Source of the DNA: DASTPP01 sp035762175
GTDB taxonomy: Bacteria > Myxococcota_A > Polyangia > Polyangiales > Polyangiaceae
Length of the DNA: 64,000 bases
Assembly (NCBI GenBank): GCA_035762175.1
Contig: DASTPP010000013.1
Coordinates: forward strand, 1-64,000
Direction of reading: 5' to 3'
Positions 26,521 through 34,787 of this stretch are shown piece by piece. The position numbers were made by a program, and so were the translations under genes. Under the pieces are notes generated by a model, which had not been told where the DNA came from, did not search any database, and was given only the letters and a program-made list of their open reading frames with translations. Within the stretch, counting starts at the first letter, position 1; each line of letters starts with the position of its first letter.

Positions 26521-27288
26521 ATGCGACGTGCGGAGGCGTTGGCTGGCCTCGGGGCCTTGCTGGCCGGCGCCTGCGGTCGTGGTGTGGCAGAGGGACCTGT
26601 CAGCGTCGTGGTGCCGAGGGCGCCGGCTGCTGGGGCCCTGGCGTCGGGCTTGGTCGAGGGGCGGCTTGGGGCCCCCTCGCTTCGGGGCGAGGGGGACACC
26701 CCGCGGCTCGAGATGCCGCGCGAGGCAAGGTGCTTGCTGAAGGCGCCGTCGTGGGGGGGCGGCGAGGCTTTGCTGCGCTTTCGGCCGGGGGCTCCACCCT
26801 TTGCGGAGGTCGTCGGGCGCGGACACGGCGTCAGCGTGGCGTTGCCGCTTGGCAAATCCGAGCTGGGAGCGGTGGTCGAGAGGGGGGGGCTCGGCGTCCG
26901 GCTGCGGGGCAACGTGGCTGCCGAGCAGGTGCCGCTCTATCCGGCGAAGCCCTCCGTGGTGGCGGGCGTGGTGGTGACGGGCGGGGCCACGGCCTTGCGC
27001 TGGGAGGCGACCGGGGCGAGGGGCGTTTCGATGCGTCTGCCGGCGAGCCGGCGGGTACGGTTGGCGGAGCAGGCGCGGGCGGTGTCGTGGCCTTGTGAGG
27101 CCGTGGGGCTCGAGGAGGGCAGGTTCGACGAGGGCGACGCCAGGGGGCTGCCTCCGCTCGGGGCGATGCGGCCGGCGAAGCTGCGGCTCGGTGCGGGGGT
27201 TCCCATCGCGGACGCGCCCGGCGGCGCGGTGCGCGCGACGATCGAGGCGGGCACCGATGATCCGAACGAGCCGGGCGCGGGGGGGTAG
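26521..27288 (+). CDS. Short lipoprotein, truncated paralogue of the next gene
   Basis: This 255-residue protein starts at ATG 26521, giving a lipoprotein signal peptide with lipobox LLAGAC. The body resembles the N-terminal two thirds of the following gene (shared GLPRE/EMPRE, LRFRPG and RFRAGG, YPAKP/YPARP, ATIEAGTDDPNE versus ATIELGADDPDD). It stops right after that last block, in a run of seven G followed by TAG. In the next frame the sequence continues for about 18 codons (SLVLVGRRNGRFG). A G-run frameshift that cut off the C-terminal domain is likely. The function is unknown; it is probably attached to the outer membrane. Confidence 0.65.
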   Translation: MRRAEALAGLGALLAGACGRGVAEGPVSVVVPRAPAAGALASGLVEGRLGAPSLRGEGDTPRLEMPREARCLLKAPSWGGGEALLRFRPGAPPFAEVVGRGHGVSVALPLGKSELGAVVERGGLGVRLRGNVAAEQVPLYPAKPSVVAGVVVTGGATALRWEATGARGVSMRLPASRRVRLAEQARAVSWPCEAVGLEEGRFDEGDARGLPPLGAMRPAKLRLGAGVPIADAPGGAVRATIEAGTDDPNEPGAGG

Positions 27289-27334
27289 TCTGGTACTCGT
27301 CGGCCGTCGAAATGGCCGCTTCGGGCCCGACCTT

Positions 27335-27389
27335 CGGCCGGATTGACGGCCTTGATTCGCCGAGCAAAGTGGCGGCCGGATTGACGGCC
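27335..27389. repeat. 17-bp direct repeat, two copies
   Basis: CGGCCGGATTGACGGCC occurs at 27335-27351 and again at 27373-27389, between the two paralogous lipoprotein genes. The copies are identical. They may be a relic of the duplication or a binding site for the downstream promoter. Confidence 0.6.
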
Positions 27390-27405
27390 GATGAGTAGGA
27401 GACCG

Positions 27406-28593
27406 ATGGCGCCTCGTGCGTGGACAGCGGGTTCGGCCTGCGTGCTCGGGCTCTCGGCTTGCGGCGGTGCGCCGCCCCGCGAGGCATCGGGCTCGGTCGT
27501 CGCGATCGATGCCCCGGTGGCCGAGGCGCCCGGGGTGGGGGGGAGGGCGGGGGCGCGCCATCCGGCGGTTTCGGGCGCCGCGGTCGACCTGCTGGCGCCG
27601 GGCATCGGGCTGCCGCGCGAGATCGGGTGCTCGTTTCGTACGGCCTACTGGAAGGACATCGCCTTGCATCTGCGCTTTCGCGCCGGCGGTCCGAGCTACG
27701 CCGAGGCGCTCGGCCAGTGCGGGAACGTCGAGGCCTCGTTGCCGGTCGGAGGGGCCGAGCGCGGGGCCACGCTCGATCTCCAGGTCGACGGCGTCCGCCT
27801 ACGGGGCGTCGTCGACGCGGGCGAGGTGAAGCTCTACCCGGCTCGGCCGATCGTCGTCGGGGGCGTGTTCGTGCCCTCGGGCTCGCTCCCCTTGCGCTGG
27901 AAGGCGACCGCCCCCGGCTCGATCACCTGGGCGCTCGGCGAGGTGCCCGCGTTGCGCCTGGCGGAGGGGGCCCAGACGGTGACGAGTCGCTGCGGCGAGC
28001 TCGGCGCCGAGCCCGCCTACTTCGAGCCTTCGGACGCTCCGGGGTTCAAGGGGGTGAGGGCCCTGCGCGATGCGACCTTGCGGCGCGGCATCAAGGTGCC
28101 GGTCGCCGAGACGCCCGGCGGGCCCCCGCGGGCGACGATCGAGCTCGGCGCCGACGACCCCGATGACGTGTCGGTCGTGGGGGTCCGGGGCGGGCAGGCG
28201 CGCGTCTTGTGGTGGTCGGGGGGCGGCGACGAAGGCGAGCGCCGCGGGCTCGTGCTGGGCTGGGTGCCGGGCGCGAGCCTGAAGCCGTCGGTGGGCAACT
28301 GGGGCATCGTCGGTGGCATGCCGGGGGGCATCGCCGGGGTCTCGCTGCACTGGACGGGGTGCGCGGAGGAAGCGCCCCTCTTCGCCGAGGTCGAGGGCGA
28401 GCGCCGCGCGGTCGGGCGCGTGCTCGCGGGCACGCGCGTGGCGAGGTCGGCCGAGGGCGACGAAGGAGGTGAGCTCGTGCCGGTCTCGATCGTCGGCACC
28501 AAGTATCGCTCGTCGCCCGACGCGGTCTTGCGTCCGGCGCCGGGCGCGCGCCTGCTGATGCGGCGGGCCGACGTCGAGCGCTGCGGGGCGTGA
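27406..28593 (+). CDS. Lipoprotein of unknown function, full-length paralogue
   Basis: This 395-residue protein starts at ATG 27406, preceded by AGGAGA. The signal peptide ends in a lipobox (LGLSACGG). The first 260 residues match the preceding gene. The C-terminal 130 residues (RVLWWSGGG, LVLGWVPGASLKP, VGRVLAGTRVA, LVPVSIVGTKYR) look like an SH3-like/beta-rich region and are missing from the neighbour. Cysteines at CSFRT, GQCGNV, SRCGE, TGCAE and ERCGA may pair. There is no enzymatic motif. It is probably a periplasm- or surface-exposed outer-membrane lipoprotein. Confidence 0.75.
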   Translation: MAPRAWTAGSACVLGLSACGGAPPREASGSVVAIDAPVAEAPGVGGRAGARHPAVSGAAVDLLAPGIGLPREIGCSFRTAYWKDIALHLRFRAGGPSYAEALGQCGNVEASLPVGGAERGATLDLQVDGVRLRGVVDAGEVKLYPARPIVVGGVFVPSGSLPLRWKATAPGSITWALGEVPALRLAEGAQTVTSRCGELGAEPAYFEPSDAPGFKGVRALRDATLRRGIKVPVAETPGGPPRATIELGADDPDDVSVVGVRGGQARVLWWSGGGDEGERRGLVLGWVPGASLKPSVGNWGIVGGMPGGIAGVSLHWTGCAEEAPLFAEVEGERRAVGRVLAGTRVARSAEGDEGGELVPVSIVGTKYRSSPDAVLRPAPGARLLMRRADVERCGA

Positions 28594-28791
28594 GGCGGGG
28601 GCGCCGCCCGCCGATGGCCCCCGCGATCGGGGGCGCACTTGCGCCGGCCGCGCGCGGCCGCGCAAGGGGGCCGGGCTGGCCCGAGGGCTCGAGACGCCGG
28701 CCCACGCGCCGGCGTTTGACGCGGCCTTCGGGCCGGGGCGAGACTGCGGCGTTCGGCGGCCCCGGCCGGGTCGCCCGCGGGAGGAGAGCGC

Positions 28792-29145
28792 ATGGCGGTG
28801 CGGAGACTCGGCGAGGTGCCCGTGGGCGAGCTCATCGCGGAGCTCGAGCGGGGGGCGAAGCTCGTCGTCTACGAGTATACGATTTCGGTGGTCGTCCTGA
28901 CCTTCAAGCGGGGCTCCGACGTCTTCTTGGTGCCGGCGGGCGAGGGCTCGGTCGGGCCGGGCGTGAAGTACACGCTCTTGTCGCTCGTCGCCGGCTGGTG
29001 GGGCATCCCCTGGGGGCCGATTTATACGGTCATGTCGCTCGTCACGAACCTCGGCGGCGGCAAGGACGTGACCGCCGAGGTGCGGGCGCGGCTCGGCGCC
29101 GCCGCGGCGAGCGCGGGGGCCTTCGGCCCGGGGCCATCGCGGTAG
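28792..29145 (+). CDS. Conserved small protein (GWWGIPWGPIYT family)
   Basis: This 117-residue protein is preceded by GGAGGAGAG. It has the recognisable pattern GELIAELERGAKLVVYEYTIS at the start (residues 12-32) and SLVAGWWGIPWGPIYTVMSL, then NLGGGKDVTAEV. This small protein type is widespread in bacteria and of unknown function. A hydrophobic stretch over residues 62-82 suggests membrane association. It stands alone between a lipoprotein gene and a convergent kinase gene. Confidence 0.75.
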   Translation: MAVRRLGEVPVGELIAELERGAKLVVYEYTISVVVLTFKRGSDVFLVPAGEGSVGPGVKYTLLSLVAGWWGIPWGPIYTVMSLVTNLGGGKDVTAEVRARLGAAAASAGAFGPGPSR

Positions 29146-29269
29146 AGCGCGCAGGGCAGCCGGCCGCGCCCCGGCGGCGGGGGGCGAGCGGGTGGCGTCG
29201 CCCCGCGGCGGGCGCGGCCGTGGCGCCTTCGCTCATGATAACAGCCGCGCGGCCGCTTGGGAAGTGCCT

Positions 29270-31024
29270 CTAGGCGCGGGCTCGGGCCGGCGGCCGGCCC
29301 GCGAGCAGGTCGAGCAGCTTGGTCGTCTCGAGCGGCTTCTCGAGGAAGGCGTTCGGCACCGACGCGCGGAACTCTTGCGTGCGCTCGGTGTAGGCGCCGC
29401 CCGTCATGAACACGATGCGGTCGATCAGGTCGGGGTGGCGCTCGCGGACGGCGTCGTAGACGTCCATGCCCGAGAGCCCGGGCATCATCAGGTCGCAGAG
29501 CACGAGGTCGAAGCGCTCGCCGGCGTCGAAGAGCGCGAGCGCCTCGCGGCCGTTCGGGGCGATGCGCACCGCGTGCCCGCTCAAGCTGCGCTGGATGGCG
29601 CGCGCCACCATCGCCTCGTCGTCGACCACGAGCACCTGCGCCGGCCGCCCGCGCCCCCCGGCCGGCCGCGCCGCCGGCCCGACCCCGCTCGGCCGCGCCG
29701 CGCCGGCCGCGTCGAGCCGGACGCGCGCGACGGTGCGGCCCGGCGCGCTCTCGAAGGCGAGCTCGCCGCCGATCTGCGCGAGGATGCTCTGGCAGACCGC
29801 GAGCCCGAGCCCCATGCCCTCGGGCTTGGTGGTGTAGAAGGGCTCGCCCACGCGCCGCGCCTGCTCGTCGGTCATGCCGACGCCGCTGTCTTCGATCTCG
29901 ACGACGACGTGCGCGCCCTCGGCCCGCGCGCGCACCGCGATGCGGTTGCCCTCGGCGCGCCCGCCGGGGATGGCCTGCGCCGCGTTCACCAGCAGGTTCA
30001 AGAAGACCTGCTCGAGCCGGGCCTCGTCGCCCCGCACCGGCGGCACCTCGGCGAGATCGAGCTCGATGCGCGCGCTCTGGCGCGTGCGCCACTCGGCCAT
30101 CTTCAGCGCGGCGCCGAGCGCCCGGCGCACGTCGACCTCGGCCGCCGCGCCGGCGCCCGGGTGCGAGTAGGCCTTCAGGTCGGCGACGATGCGCTGGATG
30201 CGCCGCACCCCCCCGAGCGCCTCGCCGAGCGCGATCGACGTCTCCGAGCCGGGGGCCGAGCGCAGCCCCTCGAGCGCGTACTCGAGGTTGTTCGCCACGT
30301 ACGACAGGGGGTTGTTGATCTCGTGCGCGGCCGCCGCCGCGATGCGCCCGAGCGAGGCCATGCGCTCGGCCTGCGCGAGCCGCGCCTCGGCCTGCGCCTC
30401 GAGCTTGTCGAGCTCCGTCCGCCGGCGCTCGGCCTCGAGCGCGGCGATGTGCTCGAGCCCCTCCGCCCGGCCGAGCTCGTAGAACTTCGCGACCCGGTAG
30501 AGCGTCCACGCGACGATGATGAGCACCGCGTGGTCGTTGAAGAGCCCGGCCTCGCCCGGCGGGCGGCTCGGCAAGACGCCCGCGTGCGCCGCCGCGCCGA
30601 GCGCCGCGCTCGTCGCGCAGGCGAGCGCCAGCCAGAGTTGGCCGGTGCGCGGCCCCGCCAGCAGCGTCGCGAAGAGCGGCAGCTCGGCGAGCGCCACCGT
30701 CGCCGCGTTGAGGCCGGCCCCGCGCTCGGCGGCGATGAGGTAGGTGATGCCCGCGAGGGCGAAGCCGAGCGTGCCGTTGACGACCGGCTGGTGCTGCCCC
30801 GTCAGGCGCAGCGCGAGCGGGCCGATCAGCATGCCGAGCGCGAGCACCAGGTTCGCCCCCGCCTCGCTGAACCGCCTCGACCACGCGTGGACCGCGGCCA
30901 GCCCGACGAACACGAGAACCATGAACAGCGCGATGACCACGGCCGTTCGTGCCCGGTGGCCCTCGGCCCCCCTGGCCACCCCGGGGGGCACGAACCAATC
31001 GCGAAGCTGACGAACAACCCGCAC
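29270..31024 (-). CDS. Hybrid histidine kinase with C-terminal receiver domain
   Basis: The start chosen is GTG 31024 (584 residues), giving a short basic leader before the membrane helices. Residues 25-180 hold about six transmembrane helices. A coiled segment follows at 185-222, then HisKA with the phospho-acceptor His 234 (AAAHEINNPLSYV). The HATPase domain has the N-box NLLVNAAQAI, DSGVGM and GMGLGLAVCQ. A receiver domain occupies about 455-575 (VLVVDDE, DLVLCDLMMPG, terminal EKP). It probably senses a membrane signal and relays phosphate to its own receiver; no output domain or partner gene is adjacent. Such orphan hybrids are abundant in myxobacteria. Confidence 0.85.
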   Translation of the reverse strand: MRVVRQLRDWFVPPGVARGAEGHRARTAVVIALFMVLVFVGLAAVHAWSRRFSEAGANLVLALGMLIGPLALRLTGQHQPVVNGTLGFALAGITYLIAAERGAGLNAATVALAELPLFATLLAGPRTGQLWLALACATSAALGAAAHAGVLPSRPPGEAGLFNDHAVLIIVAWTLYRVAKFYELGRAEGLEHIAALEAERRRTELDKLEAQAEARLAQAERMASLGRIAAAAAHEINNPLSYVANNLEYALEGLRSAPGSETSIALGEALGGVRRIQRIVADLKAYSHPGAGAAAEVDVRRALGAALKMAEWRTRQSARIELDLAEVPPVRGDEARLEQVFLNLLVNAAQAIPGGRAEGNRIAVRARAEGAHVVVEIEDSGVGMTDEQARRVGEPFYTTKPEGMGLGLAVCQSILAQIGGELAFESAPGRTVARVRLDAAGAARPSGVGPAARPAGGRGRPAQVLVVDDEAMVARAIQRSLSGHAVRIAPNGREALALFDAGERFDLVLCDLMMPGLSGMDVYDAVRERHPDLIDRIVFMTGGAYTERTQEFRASVPNAFLEKPLETTKLLDLLAGRPPARARA

Positions 31025-31272
31025 GCTTGCGCAGCTTAGCGCATCCTGCCCATATCTTTCGCGCCCTATCGTGCCCTCAACCCGGGCCCCCGACCCTTTC
31101 GGGCCCCTGCGACGACCTCCTACCTCCGCCATCGCGCTCGACGCGGCGCGCCCACGCGCGCACGGGGGCGGCAAAAATGGCAGAGCTCGCCCTCGGCGCC
31201 CGGGGCCGGGGCGAAGGGTCGGCGCGGCCGCCCTCTGCTAGCCTCGGGCGTGACCCCGTGCGCCCCGACCCG

Positions 31273-31773
31273 ATGAACGAAGCCACCTCGCTCGACCCCG
31301 AGACCGCGGCCCGGGCCTTCGCCCTCGAGCGCCACGGCGGGCAGCGCTACGGCGACGCGCCTTACGTCGTTCACCTCGAGGCCGTGCGCGCCGTGCTCGC
31401 CGACTTCGGCCTGGGCGGCGCGCTCGGGGTCGCGGCCTGGCTGCACGACGTGCTCGAAGACACCCCCACGTCGCGGGCCGAGCTCGAGGGGCGCTTCGGC
31501 GCCGAGGTCGGCGCGCTCGTCTGGGCGGTGACGGGCGAGGGCCGAAACCGGCGCGAGCGCGCCCGCTCGATGCACGAAAAGATCCGGGCGTGGCCGGCCG
31601 CCGCCCCCCTCAAGCTCGCCGACCGCATCGCCAACGTCGAGGCCTCGCGCGCGCGGCCCGACAAGCTCGCGCTCTACCGCGCCGAGCGCGAGAGCTTTCG
31701 CCGCGCCCTCGGCGCGCTCGGCGACCCCGCGATGTGGGCGCGCCTCGATCGGGCCTTCGACGAGGGGCGCTGA
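31273..31773 (+). CDS. HD-domain (p)ppGpp-hydrolase-like protein
   Basis: This 166-residue protein has the layout of the small SpoT/MESH1 hydrolases. It shows PYVVHLEAVRAVL near 45-57, the paired HD in WLHDVLEDTP (about 70) and KLADRIANVE (about 120). Such proteins hydrolyse (p)ppGpp to GDP or GTP using Mn2+ held by the His and Asp residues. The start ATG 31273 matches the usual N-terminus. It is not adjacent to a synthetase and lies next to, and divergent from, the hybrid kinase. The substrate is inferred from the family. Confidence 0.8.
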   Translation: MNEATSLDPETAARAFALERHGGQRYGDAPYVVHLEAVRAVLADFGLGGALGVAAWLHDVLEDTPTSRAELEGRFGAEVGALVWAVTGEGRNRRERARSMHEKIRAWPAAAPLKLADRIANVEASRARPDKLALYRAERESFRRALGALGDPAMWARLDRAFDEGR

Positions 31774-31839
31774 GCGGGGGCCGGGCGGCGCCGCGCTCGC
31801 GGCCCCAGGGTCGAAGGGCGGCCGCCCTCGCCCGGGCCC

Positions 31840-32691
31840 TCAAGGCCCCTTCGAGACGCGCCGCGCGACCGCCCGCACGCCCTCGCGGTGCGCGTCGGTG
31901 GTGAAGCAAATGGGCTCGGCGAACTCTTCCATCGCGAGGGCGTGCTGCCAGCTCATGTCGCTGACGGCGCGCAGCAGCGGCTTGGTCATGGCGAGCGCGT
32001 GCGCGGGCAGCGAGCGCATTCGCTCGCAGGCGGCGAGCGCGCGCTCGACCTCGGCCCCGGGCGCGGTGATCTCGCTCACCAGGCCCAGCCGCGAGGCCTC
32101 GGCGGCGTCGAGGTGGCGGCCGCTCAGGTAGAGGGCGAGCGTCGCGTGGTAGCCGAGCCGCCGCGTCAGCAGCCAGCTCGTGCCGACCTCGGGCACGAGG
32201 CCGAGGGGCCCGAAGGCGAGCACGAAGCGCGCCGCCTCGGACGCGACGACGACGTCGCAGGCGAGCGCGAAGGCGAGCCCCACCCCGGCGGCCGGGCCCC
32301 CCACGGCGGCGACGAAGATCTTGTCGCTCTGCACGATGGCGCGCACGACGCCGCCGAACTGATACCGGATCCAACGCCAGACGTCGGCGGCCCCCTCGGG
32401 CCCCTCGTCGACGAGCGGGTGCGCCGTCGACGTCATCAGGCGCAGGTCGCCGCCCGCCGAGAAGGCCCCCCCGGCCCCCGTCAGCACGACGGCGCGCACG
32501 CCGGGGTCGGCCGCCGCCTCGCGCAGCGCCGCGTGCAGCCGCACCGCCAGCGCCGCCGAGAGCGCGTTGCGCTTCGCGGGGTCGTTCATGCGCACGAGCG
32601 CCACGTCGCCGCGCCGCTCGACCTCGACGAGGCCCTCGCCCGCCTCGGCCACGTCGCGCAAGATGCCCTCGTACGTCGGTCGCTCTGCCAT
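31840..32691 (-). CDS. Enoyl-CoA hydratase/isomerase (crotonase) family protein
   Basis: This 283-residue crotonase has VRMNDPAKRNALS near the start, the oxyanion-hole segment FSAGGDLRLM and AAVGGPAAGVGLAFALACDVV, and FGPLGLVPEVGTSWLLTRRLG. The last fits an acyl-CoA isomerase or hydratase with a catalytic Glu. It starts at ATG 32691, only 5 bp after the TetR gene's stop, so the two form an operon likely to be autoregulated. The substrate cannot be told; a role in fatty or aromatic acid degradation is typical. Confidence 0.85.
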   Translation of the reverse strand: MAERPTYEGILRDVAEAGEGLVEVERRGDVALVRMNDPAKRNALSAALAVRLHAALREAAADPGVRAVVLTGAGGAFSAGGDLRLMTSTAHPLVDEGPEGAADVWRWIRYQFGGVVRAIVQSDKIFVAAVGGPAAGVGLAFALACDVVVASEAARFVLAFGPLGLVPEVGTSWLLTRRLGYHATLALYLSGRHLDAAEASRLGLVSEITAPGAEVERALAACERMRSLPAHALAMTKPLLRAVSDMSWQHALAMEEFAEPICFTTDAHREGVRAVARRVSKGP

Positions 32692-32696
32692 TCGCG

Positions 32697-33290
32697 TCAC
32701 GCCTTTCTCTTCTTCGCCTTCACGCCCCGCCAGGCCGCGCCCTCGAGCAGCGGGCGCGCCCGCTCGAGCGCCGCCGGGTCGCGCCGCCGGAGCCAGCCCC
32801 GGCAGAACTCTTGCGCCGGGCCGACGAGCACCGCCGCGCGCACCTCGCGCGGCATCGCCCGCACCCGCCCCGCCGCCACGTGCCCCGCGAACCAGGCCTC
32901 GACCGCCGCGAAGAAGGGGCGGTTCAGCGCCCCGAGCTCGCCCGGCGCGGCCGCCGCCACCTCGGCCCGGCCCATCGCGAACAGGAACTGCGCCCAGTCG
33001 GGGTTCTCGCCCACCCACGCGAGGTGCGCCCCCACCGCCGCGCGCACCCCGCGCTCGGCGTCGGCCTCGGCCCGCAGGGCCCCGAGCAGCCGCGCCTGGT
33101 AGCGGCCCAGGCCCTCGAGGTAGACCGCCGCGCCGAGCGCCTCTTTCGACGGAAAGTGATGGAAGAGGCTGCCGTTGCTCACCCCCGCCCGCGCGCACAC
33201 CTCGGCCATCGTCGCCGGGCCGAAGCCGCGCTCGACGAAGAGCGCGAGCGCGGCCCGCAGGATGACGTCGCGGCGCTCGGCGGGGGCCAT
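32697..33290 (-). CDS. TetR-family transcriptional regulator
   Basis: This 197-residue protein has the classic N-terminal TetR helix-turn-helix: RDVILRAALALFVERGF, TMAEVCARAGVSNGSLFHHFPSKEAL. The C-terminal ligand domain is Ala-rich and ends in a basic KAKKRKA tail. It is the first gene of an operon with the crotonase. Its own promoter holds a twin palindrome at 33301-33326, the probable operator. The ligand may be an acyl-CoA, by analogy with FadR/PfmR-type TetR proteins that control crotonases. Confidence 0.9.
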   Translation of the reverse strand: MAPAERRDVILRAALALFVERGFGPATMAEVCARAGVSNGSLFHHFPSKEALGAAVYLEGLGRYQARLLGALRAEADAERGVRAAVGAHLAWVGENPDWAQFLFAMGRAEVAAAAPGELGALNRPFFAAVEAWFAGHVAAGRVRAMPREVRAAVLVGPAQEFCRGWLRRRDPAALERARPLLEGAAWRGVKAKKRKA

Positions 33291-33300
33291 GGGGCTGACT

Positions 33301-33326
33301 AGAGTGCTACTCTAGAGTAATACTCT
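33301..33326. promoter_or_regulatory. Probable TetR operator: two adjacent 13-bp palindromes
   Basis: AGAGTGCTACTCT (33301-33313) is followed directly by AGAGTAATACTCT (33314-33326). Both are perfect AGAGT-N3-ACTCT palindromes, and together they form a larger dyad 11 bp upstream of the TetR start. This is unusually AT-rich for the region. Two TetR dimers binding side by side would repress the regulator and the crotonase. Confidence 0.8.
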
Positions 33327-33401
33327 GGTCAAGGCCGAGCCGAATTACCCCGCCCGGGCCGGCCGCGCGGCGCGCGGGGCCGCCGGCCCCGCGGGGCGTG
33401 C

Positions 33402-34787
33402 TCAGCGGTGCAGCGCGAGGTAGAAGAACGCGTCGCGGCGCCGGACGCGCAAGAGCAGGTGCCCGTCGGCGGCGGCGTGCTGCACGGCGGCCACGCCCGG
33501 GTTGGTCGCGCCGTCGGCCTCGACGACGACGTCGCCCGGGCGCACGCCGGCCCGGTCGGCGGCCGAGCCGACGGCGACGGCGGTGACGAGGCAGGCGTTG
33601 CCGGGGGCCGCGTCGCGCAGGGTCAGGCCGAGGCCGGGGCCGCGCGGCGCCTCGAGCTGGGCGGGGATGGGCGGCGGCGCCGGCTCGCCCCGCGAGGCGA
33701 GCGTCACGCTGGTGCCGTAGCGCTTGCCCGAGCGAAAGACCTCGAGCGGCACGGTGGTGCCGGGGTCGTGGCGCAGCACCTCGCGGATGAAGTCCTGCGC
33801 CTGCCGCAGCGGCCGGCCGCTGACGGTGAGCACGACGTCGCCGGCGCGCAGGTTGCCGCGCGCGCCGGGGCCCTCGGCGCTCACCTGGTTCAGCAGGGCG
33901 CCGGCGCCGGGCTGCACGCCGAGCGAGCGCGCGAGGTCGGGCGTGACGTCTTGCACGCCGACGCCGAGCCAGGCCCGCTCGACGCGCCCCTTGGCGAGCA
34001 GCTGGTCGGCCACGCGCCGGGCCATCGTGCTCGGCACGGCGAAGCCGATGCCGCTGCCGCGCCCGACGACCATCGTGTTGATGCCGACGACGCGCCCCTC
34101 GAGATCGACGAGGGGCCCGCCCGAGTTGCCCGGGTTGATGCCGGCGTCGGTCTGCAAGTAGTCTTCGACCTCGTTGGCGCCGAGGCTGCCGCGGCCGGTG
34201 GCGCTGACGACGCCCGCGGTCACCGTGCGCGAGAGCCCGAAGGGCGAGCCGATGGCGAGCACCCACTCGCCGACGCGCACCGCGTCGCTGTCGGCGAAGG
34301 CGGCGGCCTGCAGGCCCTTGGCGTCGACGCGCAAGACGGCGAGGTCGGTCGCCGGGTCGCGCCCGGCGAGGCGCGCGGCGAAGATGCGCCCGTCGGCGAG
34401 GCGCACGTTCATCGAGAGGGCCTGCTCGATGACGTGGTTGTTGGTCAAGATGGCCCCGTCGGCCGAGAGAATGACCCCCGAGCCCGTGGCGCGCTGGAAC
34501 GCCTCGCCCCCGCCGCCGCGCAGCCAGGCGTTGACGGGGTTCGCCTCGCGCGTCGCGACGTCGATCTGCACGACGCTCGGCGCGAGCCGCTCGACGACCG
34601 CGTGGAACGCCTCGCCGAGCCGCTTCGCCTCGCCCGCGCCGGCGGGCGCGGGGCGGGCGGCGGGAGCCTTCGGGGCGGGCTGGGCCGACGCGGGGGCGGC
34701 GGCGAGCGGGCCGAGGGCGGCGGCGAGGGCGAGCGGGCGGCTCGCCCGCCTCAGGGCGGAGGCGCGGGGCGCGGCGGGGGGGGCCAT
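33402..34787 (-). CDS. HtrA/DegP-type periplasmic serine protease with two PDZ domains
   Basis: This 461-residue protein has an N-terminal signal peptide (about 1-35, cut after ASAQ) and a trypsin-like domain with His 118 (TNNHV), Asp 148 (PATDLAVLR) and Ser 222 (GNSGGPLVD). Two PDZ domains follow, around 270-350 and 370-450. It degrades or refolds misfolded envelope proteins. The start ATG 34787 lies inside the end of the truA gene (37-bp overlap), so the two are co-transcribed. Downstream is a gap before the TetR promoter. The second PDZ domain is short and diverged. The family call is firm; which of DegP, DegQ or DegS it resembles is not. Confidence 0.9.
   Translation of the reverse strand: MAPPAAPRASALRRASRPLALAAALGPLAAAPASAQPAPKAPAARPAPAGAGEAKRLGEAFHAVVERLAPSVVQIDVATREANPVNAWLRGGGGEAFQRATGSGVILSADGAILTNNHVIEQALSMNVRLADGRIFAARLAGRDPATDLAVLRVDAKGLQAAAFADSDAVRVGEWVLAIGSPFGLSRTVTAGVVSATGRGSLGANEVEDYLQTDAGINPGNSGGPLVDLEGRVVGINTMVVGRGSGIGFAVPSTMARRVADQLLAKGRVERAWLGVGVQDVTPDLARSLGVQPGAGALLNQVSAEGPGARGNLRAGDVVLTVSGRPLRQAQDFIREVLRHDPGTTVPLEVFRSGKRYGTSVTLASRGEPAPPPIPAQLEAPRGPGLGLTLRDAAPGNACLVTAVAVGSAADRAGVRPGDVVVEADGATNPGVAAVQHAAADGHLLLRVRRRDAFFYLALHR

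Noticed and set aside
29192..31039. Plus-strand open frame of about 600 codons
   Set aside because: Exact antisense of the hybrid histidine kinase; Arg/Glu/His-rich shadow translation.
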